Below, in pieces: positions 39,782 through 45,141 of a stretch of DNA of 46,598 bases (position 1 is the first letter of the stretch; the number at the start of each line of letters is the position of its first letter). A model generated the notes under the pieces. The model worked only from the letters and a program-made list of their open reading frames with translations. It was not told the origin of the DNA and did not search any database. Both the position numbers and the translations under genes were made by a program. This DNA comes from a virus. The stretch spans positions 1-46,598 of the IMG/VR virus record IMGVR_UViG_3300050821_023944, one strand, 5' to 3'.

Positions 39782-40003
39782 TCATCGGTCTGTCATCTTT
39801 GCGATGCTGCGCACGACCGCTCGATCGTAGGCTGCATCCTCTCCGAGCAATGCCACCTCAAGTGCGCGATTTACTACCCAGGATGCGGAGCGGTCGATCT
39901 GCTTGGCCTTCTCCCTGAGCAGCTCGTCCAGCTCGGCGGAGAGACGGAACGAGCGTTGGACATTCTTGGTACTCATGCTCTTCAGCAGCTTGGTATCAGT
40001 CAT
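39782..40003 (-). CDS. ribbon-helix-helix (CopG/Arc-type) repressor
   Basis: About 73 residues from the ATG at 40003; an ATG at 40012 lies inside the -10 box and one at 39976 is further in. VQRSFRLSAELDELLREKAK gives the DNA-contacting strand and helix A. Then QIDRSASWVVNRALEVALLG is helix B with the S-x-S turn, typical of RHH proteins. It likely dimerises and binds the palindrome in its own promoter. No toxin partner is adjacent, so it is more likely a stand-alone regulator. Confidence 0.8.
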   Translation of the reverse strand: MTDTKLLKSMSTKNVQRSFRLSAELDELLREKAKQIDRSASWVVNRALEVALLGEDAAYDRAVVRSIAKMTDR

Positions 40004-40036
40004 GCAACACATTGTATCACAGTGGGATACATTTAC
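40004..40036 (-). promoter_or_regulatory. RHH promoter with palindromic operator; leaderless
   Basis: TGTATC (40013-40018) and GATACA (40026-40031) form an inverted repeat with 7-base spacer. On the minus strand the same stretch contains TACAAT as -10 (40016-40011), with TTGCGT about 18 bases upstream as a weak -35. The gap from -10 to ATG 40003 is 7 bases, so transcription should start at or next to the A of ATG. A protein on the palindrome would cover the -10, giving autorepression. Confidence 0.65.
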
Positions 40037-40101
40037 GCAACCGGCCGACTGTAGGGGTAGACTCCCTCGCGGCTATTAAACCAAGCTCCGGCTCCATCCT
40101 C

Positions 40102-40321
40102 GGTGCCCAAGCGGACACGTGGCGCACCATCTAAGCGGCTCTCAGCTATTACGGCTGGGGCCGCTTTCGTCGTTTAAGGGGCTAAGGGGAGGGCTGGCGC
40201 GCAAACATCTTGGGGATGAATGGGTGCGCCAGCCCCCGCTAGGACCGAATGGGCGTCCGGCCTGCTCAACCGGACGGGAGCATACACGAATCTTTGCGGG
40301 TAAACCGTCAAGGGCTTACCC
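40102..40321 (+). ncRNA. candidate structured RNA: five consecutive stem-loops
   Basis: No convincing ORF lies between 40037 and 40363. Five stems follow each other: GGTGC/GCACC (40102-40128), AAGCGGC/GCCGCTT (40133-40166, then ttcgtcgttt), GGGCTGGCGC/GCGCCAGCCC (40191-40235, perfect 10 bp), CGTCCGG/CCGGACG (40254-40276) and GGGTAA/TTACCC (40298-40321). The second is terminator-like. The array lies between divergent RHH and XRE genes. It may be a non-coding RNA, a leader of the XRE gene or a terminator cluster; which cannot be told from sequence. Confidence 0.45.
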
Positions 40322-40363
40322 CATGGACTAGACGGGGGTTGGCGTGAGAGTGTTTCCGACTCG

Positions 40364-40609
40364 ATGCCAGCCCAAGCCAAAGACGCCGATCCAGCCCTCG
40401 GGGTCGTCCTGCGACGCCTACGCGAAGAACGAGGCCAGACTCTAGAAGGGCTCGGACAGAACCAGAAAGTCCGGTTGACCGCCGGGTCGCTCAGCATGAT
40501 CGAGCTAGCCCAAGCCGACCCTGGGTGGGGGAAGGTCATGCGGATCATCGACGGGCTCGACGTCTCGCTCATCGAGCTGGCGGAAGCCGTAGAACGCGAG
40601 CGCGGCTAA
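40364..40609 (+). CDS. XRE-family (HTH_3) regulator, 81 aa
   Basis: ALGVVLRRLREERGQTLEGLG is helix 1-2, then QNQKVRLTAGSLSMIELAQA with an SLSMIE turn into the recognition helix, and WGKVMRIIDGLDVSLIELAE completes the five-helix Cro/CI fold. There is no C-terminal domain, so a small Cro-type regulator. The 3' end overlaps the convergent membrane protein gene by 4 bases. No clear Shine-Dalgarno is seen; the stem-loop array lies directly upstream. Confidence 0.8.
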   Translation: MPAQAKDADPALGVVLRRLREERGQTLEGLGQNQKVRLTAGSLSMIELAQADPGWGKVMRIIDGLDVSLIELAEAVERERG

Positions 40610-41322
40610 TGCGATCCGGTTATCGGTTGATGACGCCGCCAGGGCCGACGTGCGGCACCTGGGACGGTCCCGGCACGGGCATCGGGGGCGGCGGCTTGAA
40701 GGGAGGCTGGTTGCCGAACGTCATAGGCTGCTGGGGCGATTGTGGTGGCCGCGGGGGCTGTGGCTGCTGTGCGGTCATGGCTCCTTACCTTTGTCGGCCT
40801 ATCAAGAGCGATCAAAAGCGCTGCAACGACGAGACCTACGGAAAGAATACCAAGTGCCCCGCGAAGGAGCTGCCCCTTCTGCGTGACGCGGGTTCCGTTC
40901 CTCTCAAACGCTGCATCGAGGTCGACGAGTAGCTGTAGGCGCGCCGCGCCAGCTTGCAGCCCACCATAGGTGGCGTAGAACTCGAGCGCTTGGGGTCCGA
41001 GGTCTGTGTTCTTGGCGAAGATCGACCATAGGCAGAGCACGGTGGCGATCGCCATGAAGGGAAGGGGGACCCACCACCAGGTCTGGAGGAGATCCTTCGC
41101 GGCGATATTGGCTGCTAGGAGAGCTCCGTTGAATGCAAGGACGCCCATCGTGCGTCCGTCGAGGCTCGTCTCGTCCGAAATCTGGGCTAGTAGCTGGATT
41201 GTTGACAGGTCGAGGGTTGCTGTCAGGATGACGTCTTGGTCGTCCTCTGGTAAGGCAATTTGAGGGTTGTCGTCGTGCAAGGTCGAGCATGATACCCAGA
41301 CGTGCAATCCCCACTTGTCCAT
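40606..41322 (-). CDS. three-helix membrane protein, SLATT/Pycsar-effector-like layout
   Basis: 238 residues. An N-terminal helical domain (DDQDVILTATLDLSTIQLLA) is followed by two membrane helices (MGVLAFNGALLAANIAA, VPLPFMAIATVLCLWSIF). A conserved DLGPQALEFYATYGGLQAGA amphipathic stretch leads to LLVDLDAAFERN and a third helix (ALGILSVGLVVAALLIAL). A Pro/Ala/Arg-rich tail of about 60 residues ends it. The layout resembles small multi-helix effector proteins of bacterial signalling/defence systems (SLATT or Pycsar-type), but no nucleotide cyclase is adjacent. Possible superinfection exclusion factor. Start ATG 41322 lacks a Shine-Dalgarno. Confidence 0.62.
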   Translation of the reverse strand: MDKWGLHVWVSCSTLHDDNPQIALPEDDQDVILTATLDLSTIQLLAQISDETSLDGRTMGVLAFNGALLAANIAAKDLLQTWWWVPLPFMAIATVLCLWSIFAKNTDLGPQALEFYATYGGLQAGAARLQLLVDLDAAFERNGTRVTQKGQLLRGALGILSVGLVVAALLIALDRPTKVRSHDRTAATAPAATTIAPAAYDVRQPASLQAAAPDARAGTVPGAARRPWRRHQPITGSH

Positions 41323-41337
41323 AGATACGAATATCTA
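41322..41337. promoter_or_regulatory. inverted repeat TAGATA-CGAA-TATCTA at a start codon
   Basis: A 6-bp perfect inverted repeat with a 4-base centre touches the ATG of the minus-strand membrane gene, where a leaderless promoter or operator would sit. It is AT-rich in a GC-rich neighbourhood. Binding protein unknown; one of the XRE or RHH proteins is a candidate. Confidence 0.45.
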
Positions 41338-41413
41338 GAAACACGTTCTTCCCTGAAGTGTCCCAGCATGTAAGATCGCCCCCGGCAACGACTTCTCAAG
41401 GGGGAGACAGCGC

Positions 41414-41962
41414 ATGGATGCAGCCGGGTTAGACCCCACCACCCAGGCAGACACAGACCTAGCGACCGAGAGAGCACGCATGCTCTTCGCCGCAGCCTGC
41501 AACGGCGCGGCCCACCAGCCGGGCCTGCCACTCCACGAACGCGCCGGCTATCTAGCGATGCGACGCGAAGCCGTACGGCTCGCCACCGGCGAGGCAGAGC
41601 TAACCCCAGTGTTGCATATAGGCTACAGTTGCACGGACCGGGACGATCCTATAAGGTCACGCCCCGTGGGCGAACGTACGTTCGGTAGGACGACTGAGGA
41701 GCTTCAGCGGGGACCGATGATGGAGGCGCCAAACAGGGACGAAACGCCGGTGGGTGAGTGGGAGGCGCATGCCGAGTTTGACCTTGGGCTACTCATTGGC
41801 TCGTACCTTCGGCGGAATCCTCCTCCCGTCGATTCCCATCTGGCGGTAGAGCTAGACGACTGTGCGCGAGATTTCGAAGTCGCTGGCCGGGCTCACCTTG
41901 CCCAACTTGGCCGAGGTCCGCTACGTCTAGCACCTCGCGGGGCGTTCCCCACACGACGATAG
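41414..41962 (+). CDS. hypothetical protein, 182 aa, 3' part antisense to XRE gene
   Basis: ATG behind agggggagacagcgc. The first 65 residues look coding (DLATERARMLFAAACNGAAH, RAGYLAMRREAVRLATGEAE). The middle spans a palindrome and a promoter-like stretch. The last 55 residues lie antisense to the minus-strand XRE gene. A later internal start (ATG about 41717) is possible. The 3' half may not be translated, or the two genes may truly overlap. No domain is recognised. Confidence 0.45.
   Translation: MDAAGLDPTTQADTDLATERARMLFAAACNGAAHQPGLPLHERAGYLAMRREAVRLATGEAELTPVLHIGYSCTDRDDPIRSRPVGERTFGRTTEELQRGPMMEAPNRDETPVGEWEAHAEFDLGLLIGSYLRRNPPPVDSHLAVELDDCARDFEVAGRAHLAQLGRGPLRLAPRGAFPTRR
41629..41684 (+). 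promoter_or_regulatory. promoter-like stretch with perfect 14-bp palindrome
   Basis: TTGCAC (41629-41634), 15 bases, TATAAG (41650-41655), then a perfect palindrome CGAACGTACGTTCG at 41671-41684 just past the expected start point. The spacing is short for sigma-70. The palindrome has the size of an operator for a dimeric HTH protein. It lies inside the ORF 41414-41962, which makes one of the two readings doubtful. Confidence 0.4.
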
Positions 41963-42164
41963 CCCAGAGCACGTACGGAGGCGTCACGGGCGTTTTGCCT
42001 TCCTCCATGCGCGCGATCGAGCCGCGCTCTACACCCATCTGACTCGCGGCCTTCGTCTGACTGAGATTCGCATGTTGCCGGGCGAGCTTCCAACGCTCGC
42101 GCAGGCTTAGTTGTGTGTTTGGGTCGGCCATCCGTGGCTTGATCGTCGCGCATCCGTGCGGCAT
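41793..42164 (-). CDS. XRE-family repressor, CI-like arm of divergent switch
   Basis: 123 residues from the ATG at 42164 (AAGAAGG lies 6-7 bases before it on the minus strand); the ATG at 42131 is an alternative. LSLRERWKLARQHANLSQTK, AASQMGVERGSIARMEEGKT and PYVLWAIVVWGTPREVLDVA are the HTH_3 helices. A Gln/Arg-rich C-terminal tail could dimerise but is not a CI peptidase. Only 60 bases separate it from the oppositely oriented XRE gene at 42225, the geometry of a repressor/Cro switch. Confidence 0.78.
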   Translation of the reverse strand: MPHGCATIKPRMADPNTQLSLRERWKLARQHANLSQTKAASQMGVERGSIARMEEGKTPVTPPYVLWAIVVWGTPREVLDVADLGQVGQGEPGQRLRNLAHSRLALPPDGNRREEDSAEGTSQ

Positions 42165-42188
42165 TTGACGCCTTCTTTGAGGAAAGTC

Positions 42189-42224
42189 TTGACAGGCGTG
42201 TAGTGCTATGCTACATTATGTGGC
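42189..42224 (+). promoter_or_regulatory. consensus sigma-70 promoter with overlapping inverted repeats
   Basis: TTGACA (42189-42194), exactly 17 bases, TACATT (42212-42217), then 7 bases to the GTG at 42225. The expected start of transcription coincides with the GTG, giving a leaderless mRNA. GTAG-N7-CTAC (42200-42214) and ACATTATGT (42213-42221) are inverted repeats covering spacer and -10, likely operators for one or both flanking XRE proteins. This is the best-matching promoter seen in the window. Confidence 0.8.
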
Positions 42225-42455
42225 GTGACACCACACACATCCCCCAAGTTCGACCTCGCAAGCGCCCGAATCAACGCTGGCCACTCCGTACGTTCGCTGG
42301 CCGCGCAGATAGGGATAGACGCCCGAACGCTGGGCCGCCTGGAACGCGGTAAGCCGGTACATCCGGGCAGCGCCAAGAAGATCGCGGATTGGGCTGGCGT
42401 CGAGGTCACTGACTTGATGCCTGCCAAGCCTCAGGGGCGGAGGGCAGCCGCATGA
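42225..42455 (+). CDS. XRE-family regulator, Cro-like arm of switch
   Basis: Leaderless GTG start; 76 residues. FDLASARINAGHSVRSLAAQ, IGIDARTLGRLERGKPVHPG and SAKKIADWAGVEVTDLMPAK are a complete XRE HTH with recognition helix DARTLGRLE. A short basic tail (GRRAAA) overlaps the next start by ATGA. It is the first gene of the rightward early operon. A Cro-type role is inferred from size and the divergent partner. Confidence 0.82.
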   Translation: MTPHTSPKFDLASARINAGHSVRSLAAQIGIDARTLGRLERGKPVHPGSAKKIADWAGVEVTDLMPAKPQGRRAAA

Positions 42456-42742
42456 CGGCCTTGGCTCTTGTTTCCGAGGAGGCGCTAGTCGCTGCGGGGG
42501 GTCTGGTCGATCTGGTCGAGCCTGTCCGCGAGAAGAACGATCGCGTCCCGGAGTCCAAGCGAGACGCTCATCAGCATCTGGAGCGTCTCTTGCTCACTTG
42601 TCGGTTCCTCGCCGCCTTCGACGTGGTACCGGAGGATGGGTGGGCTGCCGCGCAACGCACGGCTGAGGATCTGCTCGACTTCATCTTTCAGGGACATCCA
42701 GAGCATGATCCCAGACACCAGGCTTCGAGGGCTGCCGCATGA
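42452..42742 (+). CDS. early operon protein, 96 aa (antisense ORF also plausible)
   Basis: ATGA-coupled on both sides. MTALALVSEEALVAAGGLVD, then helices HQHLERLLLTCRFLAAFDVV and WAAAQRTAEDLLDFIFQGHP, ending RAAA. GC at third positions is moderate to high. No family is recognised. A minus-strand ORF at 42485-42697 covers most of it and has comparably good codon statistics, so only one may be the real gene. The unbroken coupling chain favours this one. Confidence 0.5.
   Translation: MTALALVSEEALVAAGGLVDLVEPVREKNDRVPESKRDAHQHLERLLLTCRFLAAFDVVPEDGWAAAQRTAEDLLDFIFQGHPEHDPRHQASRAAA
42485..42697 (-). CDS. putative antisense small protein, 70 aa
   Basis: ATG at 42697 to TAG at 42487-42485. MSLKDEVEQILSRALRGSPP is a charged helix, then EGGEEPTSEQETLQMLMSVS and LGLRDAIVLLADRLDQIDQT, an amphipathic helix with natural composition. 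Third positions are about 75-80% G/C, similar to the structural genes. No Shine-Dalgarno is clear. It pairs with the next minus ORF as a possible two-gene transcript running against the early operon. Confidence 0.42.
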   Translation of the reverse strand: MSLKDEVEQILSRALRGSPPILRYHVEGGEEPTSEQETLQMLMSVSLGLRDAIVLLADRLDQIDQTPRSD

Positions 42743-43122
42743 CGGCTCTAGCTCTAGCTTCCCGAGTTGGGGAGGATTTCTCCGTCTTGGATGGTGGCGT
42801 GGCGGGGTGTCTGGTTCTCTCGCCAGACCAACAGGATGACGTGGGCTGTGCGGGCGACAACAACCTCCTCGGTAGGGGCGGCGTTTTGGGTTGCTCGACC
42901 GGCGGCCTCGAGGTCGCGGACGGTGATGGTGATTTGTTCGGTGGTGGCCATGTCGTGAGAGTGGACTGGCCCGGTACGAGACTGGTTGGTCTTCAGTGTG
43001 AATACGGTCTGCGTCCTTCTTTGACTGTAGAAGACGTGTTGTTCCCCGGCTACAGACACGCGTCACGCGGAGTTTCCTGCAGGTCTTCGGATAACCATGA
43101 TTCTAAGGCAGCGGCGGCATGA
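42739..43122 (+). CDS. early operon ORF, 127 aa, doubtful reading
   Basis: The start overlaps the previous stop and its own stop overlaps the next ATG (ATGA both ends). After the MTALALAS opening the sequence is Gly/Val/Asp-rich without predicted helices (GGVAGCLVLSPDQQDDVGCA), the look of an antisense reading. The minus-strand ORF 42754-42951 is better by codon bias. It may be translated only as a coupling bridge, or the minus ORF may have been inserted into an older gene here. Confidence 0.35.
   Translation: MTALALASRVGEDFSVLDGGVAGCLVLSPDQQDDVGCAGDNNLLGRGGVLGCSTGGLEVADGDGDLFGGGHVVRVDWPGTRLVGLQCEYGLRPSLTVEDVLFPGYRHASRGVSCRSSDNHDSKAAAA
42754..42951 (-). CDS. putative antisense small protein, 65 aa
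   Basis: ATG at 42951 to TAG at 42756-42754. MATTEQITITVRDLEAAGRA then TQNAAPTEEVVVARTAHVIL and WRENQTPRHATIQDGEILPN: a natural alpha/beta composition. Third positions are about 80% G/C, clearly higher than in the plus-strand reading. No Shine-Dalgarno and no obvious promoter. Function unknown; with 42485-42697 it could form a leftward transcript opposed to the early operon. Confidence 0.52.
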   Translation of the reverse strand: MATTEQITITVRDLEAAGRATQNAAPTEEVVVARTAHVILLVWRENQTPRHATIQDGEILPNSGS

Positions 43123-43349
43123 AGGCCTATCAGCTTGAGCGGCTAGGCGTTCGATTGTCGAGCGTGTTGCGCGAGACGCAAGCTCTCCGTAAGGACCTGG
43201 AAAAGGCCGGTCTTTTGGCAATCGCGCTACCCGAAGCTGAAAATGCTCTCTGCGAGGTGCGTGACCGGCTAGATGGGGAGATCGGTCGTGTTCGTCGCAT
43301 AGGGGCTGAAGAAGCCTCACGGAACATGATTGCTGACGGGGGTGCCTGA
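43119..43349 (+). CDS. hypothetical protein, 76 aa
   Basis: ATGA overlap upstream, one-base overlap downstream (TGATG). Mostly helical: LERLGVRLSSVLRETQALRK, DLEKAGLLAIALPEAENALC, EVRDRLDGEIGRVRRIGAEE. A heptad-like spacing of Leu/Val suggests a coiled coil. No motif identifies a function. Part of the coupled early operon. Confidence 0.6.
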   Translation: MKAYQLERLGVRLSSVLRETQALRKDLEKAGLLAIALPEAENALCEVRDRLDGEIGRVRRIGAEEASRNMIADGGA

Positions 43350-43639
43350 TGGGTATTGAGCGTACTGTTCGTGCGGTCGCCGAAGCAGCAGCCGGCTACC
43401 TGTCAGGTTCTAAACCGTTCGCGGTCGTGAGTGTGGATAACGAGAACCGTGCAACGTTCGTCGGGGCTTATAAGAGTCGGCTGATCGCGAACGGGATCGC
43501 TACACGATCGATGGGTGATCATGTCGATGGTTGGGTTCGTGCTTACGTGGCTGCTCGCAACAATCGTGGTGCGATCATCGTATTGACTGGGCGTGTTGTT
43601 GTAGGGAAGTACACGCCTTGCGGGGAGTGTGCATCGTGA
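43349..43639 (+). CDS. hypothetical protein, 96 aa
   Basis: ATG at 43349. MGIERTVRAVAEAAAGYLSG is helical, then KPFAVVSVDNENRATFVGAY, HVDGWVRAYVAARNNRGAII and VLTGRVVVGKYTPCGECAS. Alpha/beta composition ending in CGEC, possibly half of a metal site. Codons are less GC3-biased than in the structural genes. No known family. The stop overlaps the next GTG. Confidence 0.6.
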   Translation: MGIERTVRAVAEAAAGYLSGSKPFAVVSVDNENRATFVGAYKSRLIANGIATRSMGDHVDGWVRAYVAARNNRGAIIVLTGRVVVGKYTPCGECAS

Positions 43640-43722
43640 CCTGGGTATCGGTTATCGCAGCATCCCTTGTGGAAGTGGTTGTGATCATGTTCATAGGTTT
43701 CGTCGTGTTGGTGAATCTATGA
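43636..43722 (+). CDS. tiny membrane peptide, 28 aa
   Basis: GTG at 43636 overlapping the previous TGA, and TGA overlapping the next ATG. Sequence MTWVSVIAASLVEVVVIMFI then GFVVLVNL: hydrophobic throughout, one membrane helix. The coupling on both sides supports translation. Role unknown. Confidence 0.5.
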   Translation: MTWVSVIAASLVEVVVIMFIGFVVLVNL

Positions 43723-43958
43723 CTCGTATCCCTGACACGTGGCGTATCAGCCCGGTGGATGCTGAGGGTGGTTTCGAGGCACGACGGTTGGCTGAGGATG
43801 ATCACCCGTTTGGTGGTTTGGCTATCCAGGGCACCGAGGAGCAGTGTGTTAACGCTGCGTGGATAATCGAGGTTCACGGTCCTAGTGAAATCTTGCATGG
43901 GCTGAAAGTGTCGCCGTTGTTGCGTAAGCCTCCACGAGCTGACCGGGTGGCGGCATGA
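43719..43958 (+). CDS. hypothetical protein, 79 aa
   Basis: The ATG at 43719 overlaps the peptide stop. MTRIPDTWRISPVDAEGGFE then AIQGTEEQCVNAAWIIEVHG and a basic LLRKPPRADRVAA tail. Small soluble alpha/beta protein; no family recognised. ATGA overlap with the next small gene. Confidence 0.55.
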   Translation: MTRIPDTWRISPVDAEGGFEARRLAEDDHPFGGLAIQGTEEQCVNAAWIIEVHGPSEILHGLKVSPLLRKPPRADRVAA

Positions 43959-44062
43959 CCTTTCTCGCTTCACTGTTCCTCCACGCCCTCCAAATCCTTG
44001 CTCCTATCGCGGGTGTTGGGGTCCTCTGGAAGCTCTTGACTGACCCGTGGGGGACACGATGA
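43955..44062 (+). CDS. small membrane peptide, 35 aa
   Basis: The ATG at 43955 overlaps the previous stop. MTFLASLFLHALQILAPIAG then VGVLWKLLTDPWGTR: one hydrophobic helix with an amphipathic end. The TGA at 44060-44062 overlaps the next ATG. Third very short membrane ORF in the early operon. Confidence 0.5.
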   Translation: MTFLASLFLHALQILAPIAGVGVLWKLLTDPWGTR

Positions 44063-44316
44063 GCTGGCTAGCATGGGTGATCCTGGCAGCACTGGTTGGT
44101 GTGGGTGTTCTCTTCGCTTGTGCTCTCGCGTGGATTGCTCAACAGGCTGATGCTCAACCGGCGGTCGCGTCGTGTGACCATCCTGGATGCTCACGGCTAG
44201 CCACGGTCAAACTGGATGTCAACGGGCGCAAGTGTTACTCGTGTGAATCTCATGTCGGCGAGATAGTCCGCGAAGCCTCAGACTCTTCTTTTGAGGCATT
44301 CGGTGTTGCGGCATGA
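44059..44316 (+). CDS. membrane-anchored zinc-ribbon protein, 85 aa
   Basis: The ATG at 44059 overlaps the previous stop. A membrane helix at residues 3-27 (LAWVILAALVGVGVLFACAL) precedes a soluble part with CDHPGCSRLATVKLDVNGRK then CYSCESH, a four-Cys zinc ribbon. Topology resembles 35182-35490 (helix plus ribbon) but the sequences differ. It may tether a complex to the membrane. Function unknown. Confidence 0.62.
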   Translation: MSWLAWVILAALVGVGVLFACALAWIAQQADAQPAVASCDHPGCSRLATVKLDVNGRKCYSCESHVGEIVREASDSSFEAFGVAA

Positions 44317-44714
44317 CCGAGTATTGCGAGCTTGACTTCGTTTGTCCTGACCACGGTTGCGAGCATTACAAGATCCCGGTCGAGGTGCGGTGTCGTACCG
44401 AACCGTTGAACGTCACGACCCCTATCGATGATCGCGACTTGGACTGTGAGTGTGGGGACCGTCTCATCCAACATGACCTGTTGGGATGCGAGAGCGTGTC
44501 ACCGGAGACTCGACGTAGGTACAAGGCGTTCGCTGCGACGGCGTGCCTCGCACTAGTCGGGCTCGTTGGTTGCGGCGGAGCTTCGGTTGCACGCCGAGTC
44601 AACACAGCCTGCGGACCCGGTGCTCATACCGTGTCGGTTGAAAGCCACGGCACATGGCATACCTACTGGGTTGTCAGGTGCAGTGACGGCACGGTCCGGA
44701 TGGTGGGCGAATGA
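44313..44714 (+). CDS. zinc-binding domain joined to lipoprotein-like segment, 133 aa
   Basis: ATGA overlap upstream. Residues 1-58 contain Cys/His pairs (CPDHGCEH, DCECGDRLIQHD). Residues 68-85 read YKAFAATACLALVGLVGCGG, a lipoprotein-type signal with lipobox LVGC. The rest is a small domain with two cysteines (NTACGPGAHTVSV, WVVRCSDG). A lipobox in the middle of a protein is odd. An internal GTG near 44494 would give a normal small lipoprotein, so two in-frame products are possible. Confidence 0.5.
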   Translation: MTEYCELDFVCPDHGCEHYKIPVEVRCRTEPLNVTTPIDDRDLDCECGDRLIQHDLLGCESVSPETRRRYKAFAATACLALVGLVGCGGASVARRVNTACGPGAHTVSVESHGTWHTYWVVRCSDGTVRMVGE

Positions 44715-44938
44715 AACTCCGTCCCCGCAAGCGTGTCGTGTTGGCCGACCTTTCAAGACCCCGTATCGGAGAGACAAGCCGACCTGTGGCCAGCGGCGTC
44801 CATGTGAGCGTGGCTCGACGGACGATGCTTGGCGCGATCGGTTTTACGTCTGTACATAGAAATGACGGTCGAGGGTTGGAGCCCCGACCGTCTCACCCAC
44901 ACGAGGAAGGAACCCTCAGTGAGCAGAGATCAGCATAG
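44711..44938 (+). CDS. basic ORF, 75 aa, doubtful
   Basis: The ATG at 44711 overlaps the previous stop. MKLRPRKRVVLADLSRPRIG starts plausibly but the frame continues through a strong hairpin (44864-44892) and overlaps the next gene's start. If real, it is a small basic protein. If not, the stretch 44715-44918 is mostly untranslated leader. Confidence 0.35.
   Translation: MKLRPRKRVVLADLSRPRIGETSRPVASGVHVSVARRTMLGAIGFTSVHRNDGRGLEPRPSHPHEEGTLSEQRSA
44864..44918 (+). promoter_or_regulatory. hairpin leader D before a small gene
   Basis: GACGGTCG (44864-44871) pairs with CGACCGTC (44885-44892); GGG/CCC extends it after one bulged A. Then gaggaaggaa as Shine-Dalgarno and the GTG at 44919. Same hairpin-then-ribosome-site order as leaders A-C, but without the ACCTAAACAGGAGGT block. 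No T-run. Confidence 0.5.
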
Positions 44939-45140
44939 CGAGATACCAGTAGGGGAGCCGTGCGCATTGTGCGGCGCACCTGCTGGAGTGACGTGCGCGG
45001 ACTACATGTACCTGCAGCACTTGAACAGCGCCCATCAGACGGTCGAGCAAGCCTTCACTTCGCCGGAGTTGGATCGGGAGATCGAGTTGGCCGAGTTCGC
45101 TACTGAGCGTGAGCGTAGGGCGCAAAGGAGCGTCGCGTAA
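44919..45140 (+). CDS. small zinc-binding protein, 73 aa
   Basis: GTG at 44919 behind GAGGAAGGAA; an in-frame ATG upstream lies before the hairpin and is not preferred. VGEPCALCGAPAGVTCADYM gives CxxC plus a third Cys. Then HLNSAHQTVEQAFTSPELDR and a charged helix (IELAEFATERERRAQRSVA). Likely a small adaptor. The stop is followed directly by the ATG of the next gene. Confidence 0.62.
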   Translation: MSRDQHSEIPVGEPCALCGAPAGVTCADYMYLQHLNSAHQTVEQAFTSPELDREIELAEFATERERRAQRSVA

Positions 45141-45141
45141 A

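Larger units (their letters stand above)
42440..42746 (+). repeat. 20-bp direct repeats flanking a whole ORF
   Basis: GAGGGCAGCCGCATGACGGC at 42440-42459 recurs with one mismatch (GAGGGCTGCCGCATGACGGC) at 42727-42746. Each copy contains an ATGA stop/start junction and both following ORFs start MTALAL-x-S. The distance of 287 bases equals one complete ORF, suggesting duplication or insertion of a gene unit at the junction. Confidence 0.75.

Noticed and set aside
39782-40012. Toxin-antitoxin pair formed by the RHH gene
   Set aside because: No toxin-like ORF overlaps or adjoins it on either side; the neighbours are a hairpin, a tRNA and the stem-loop array.
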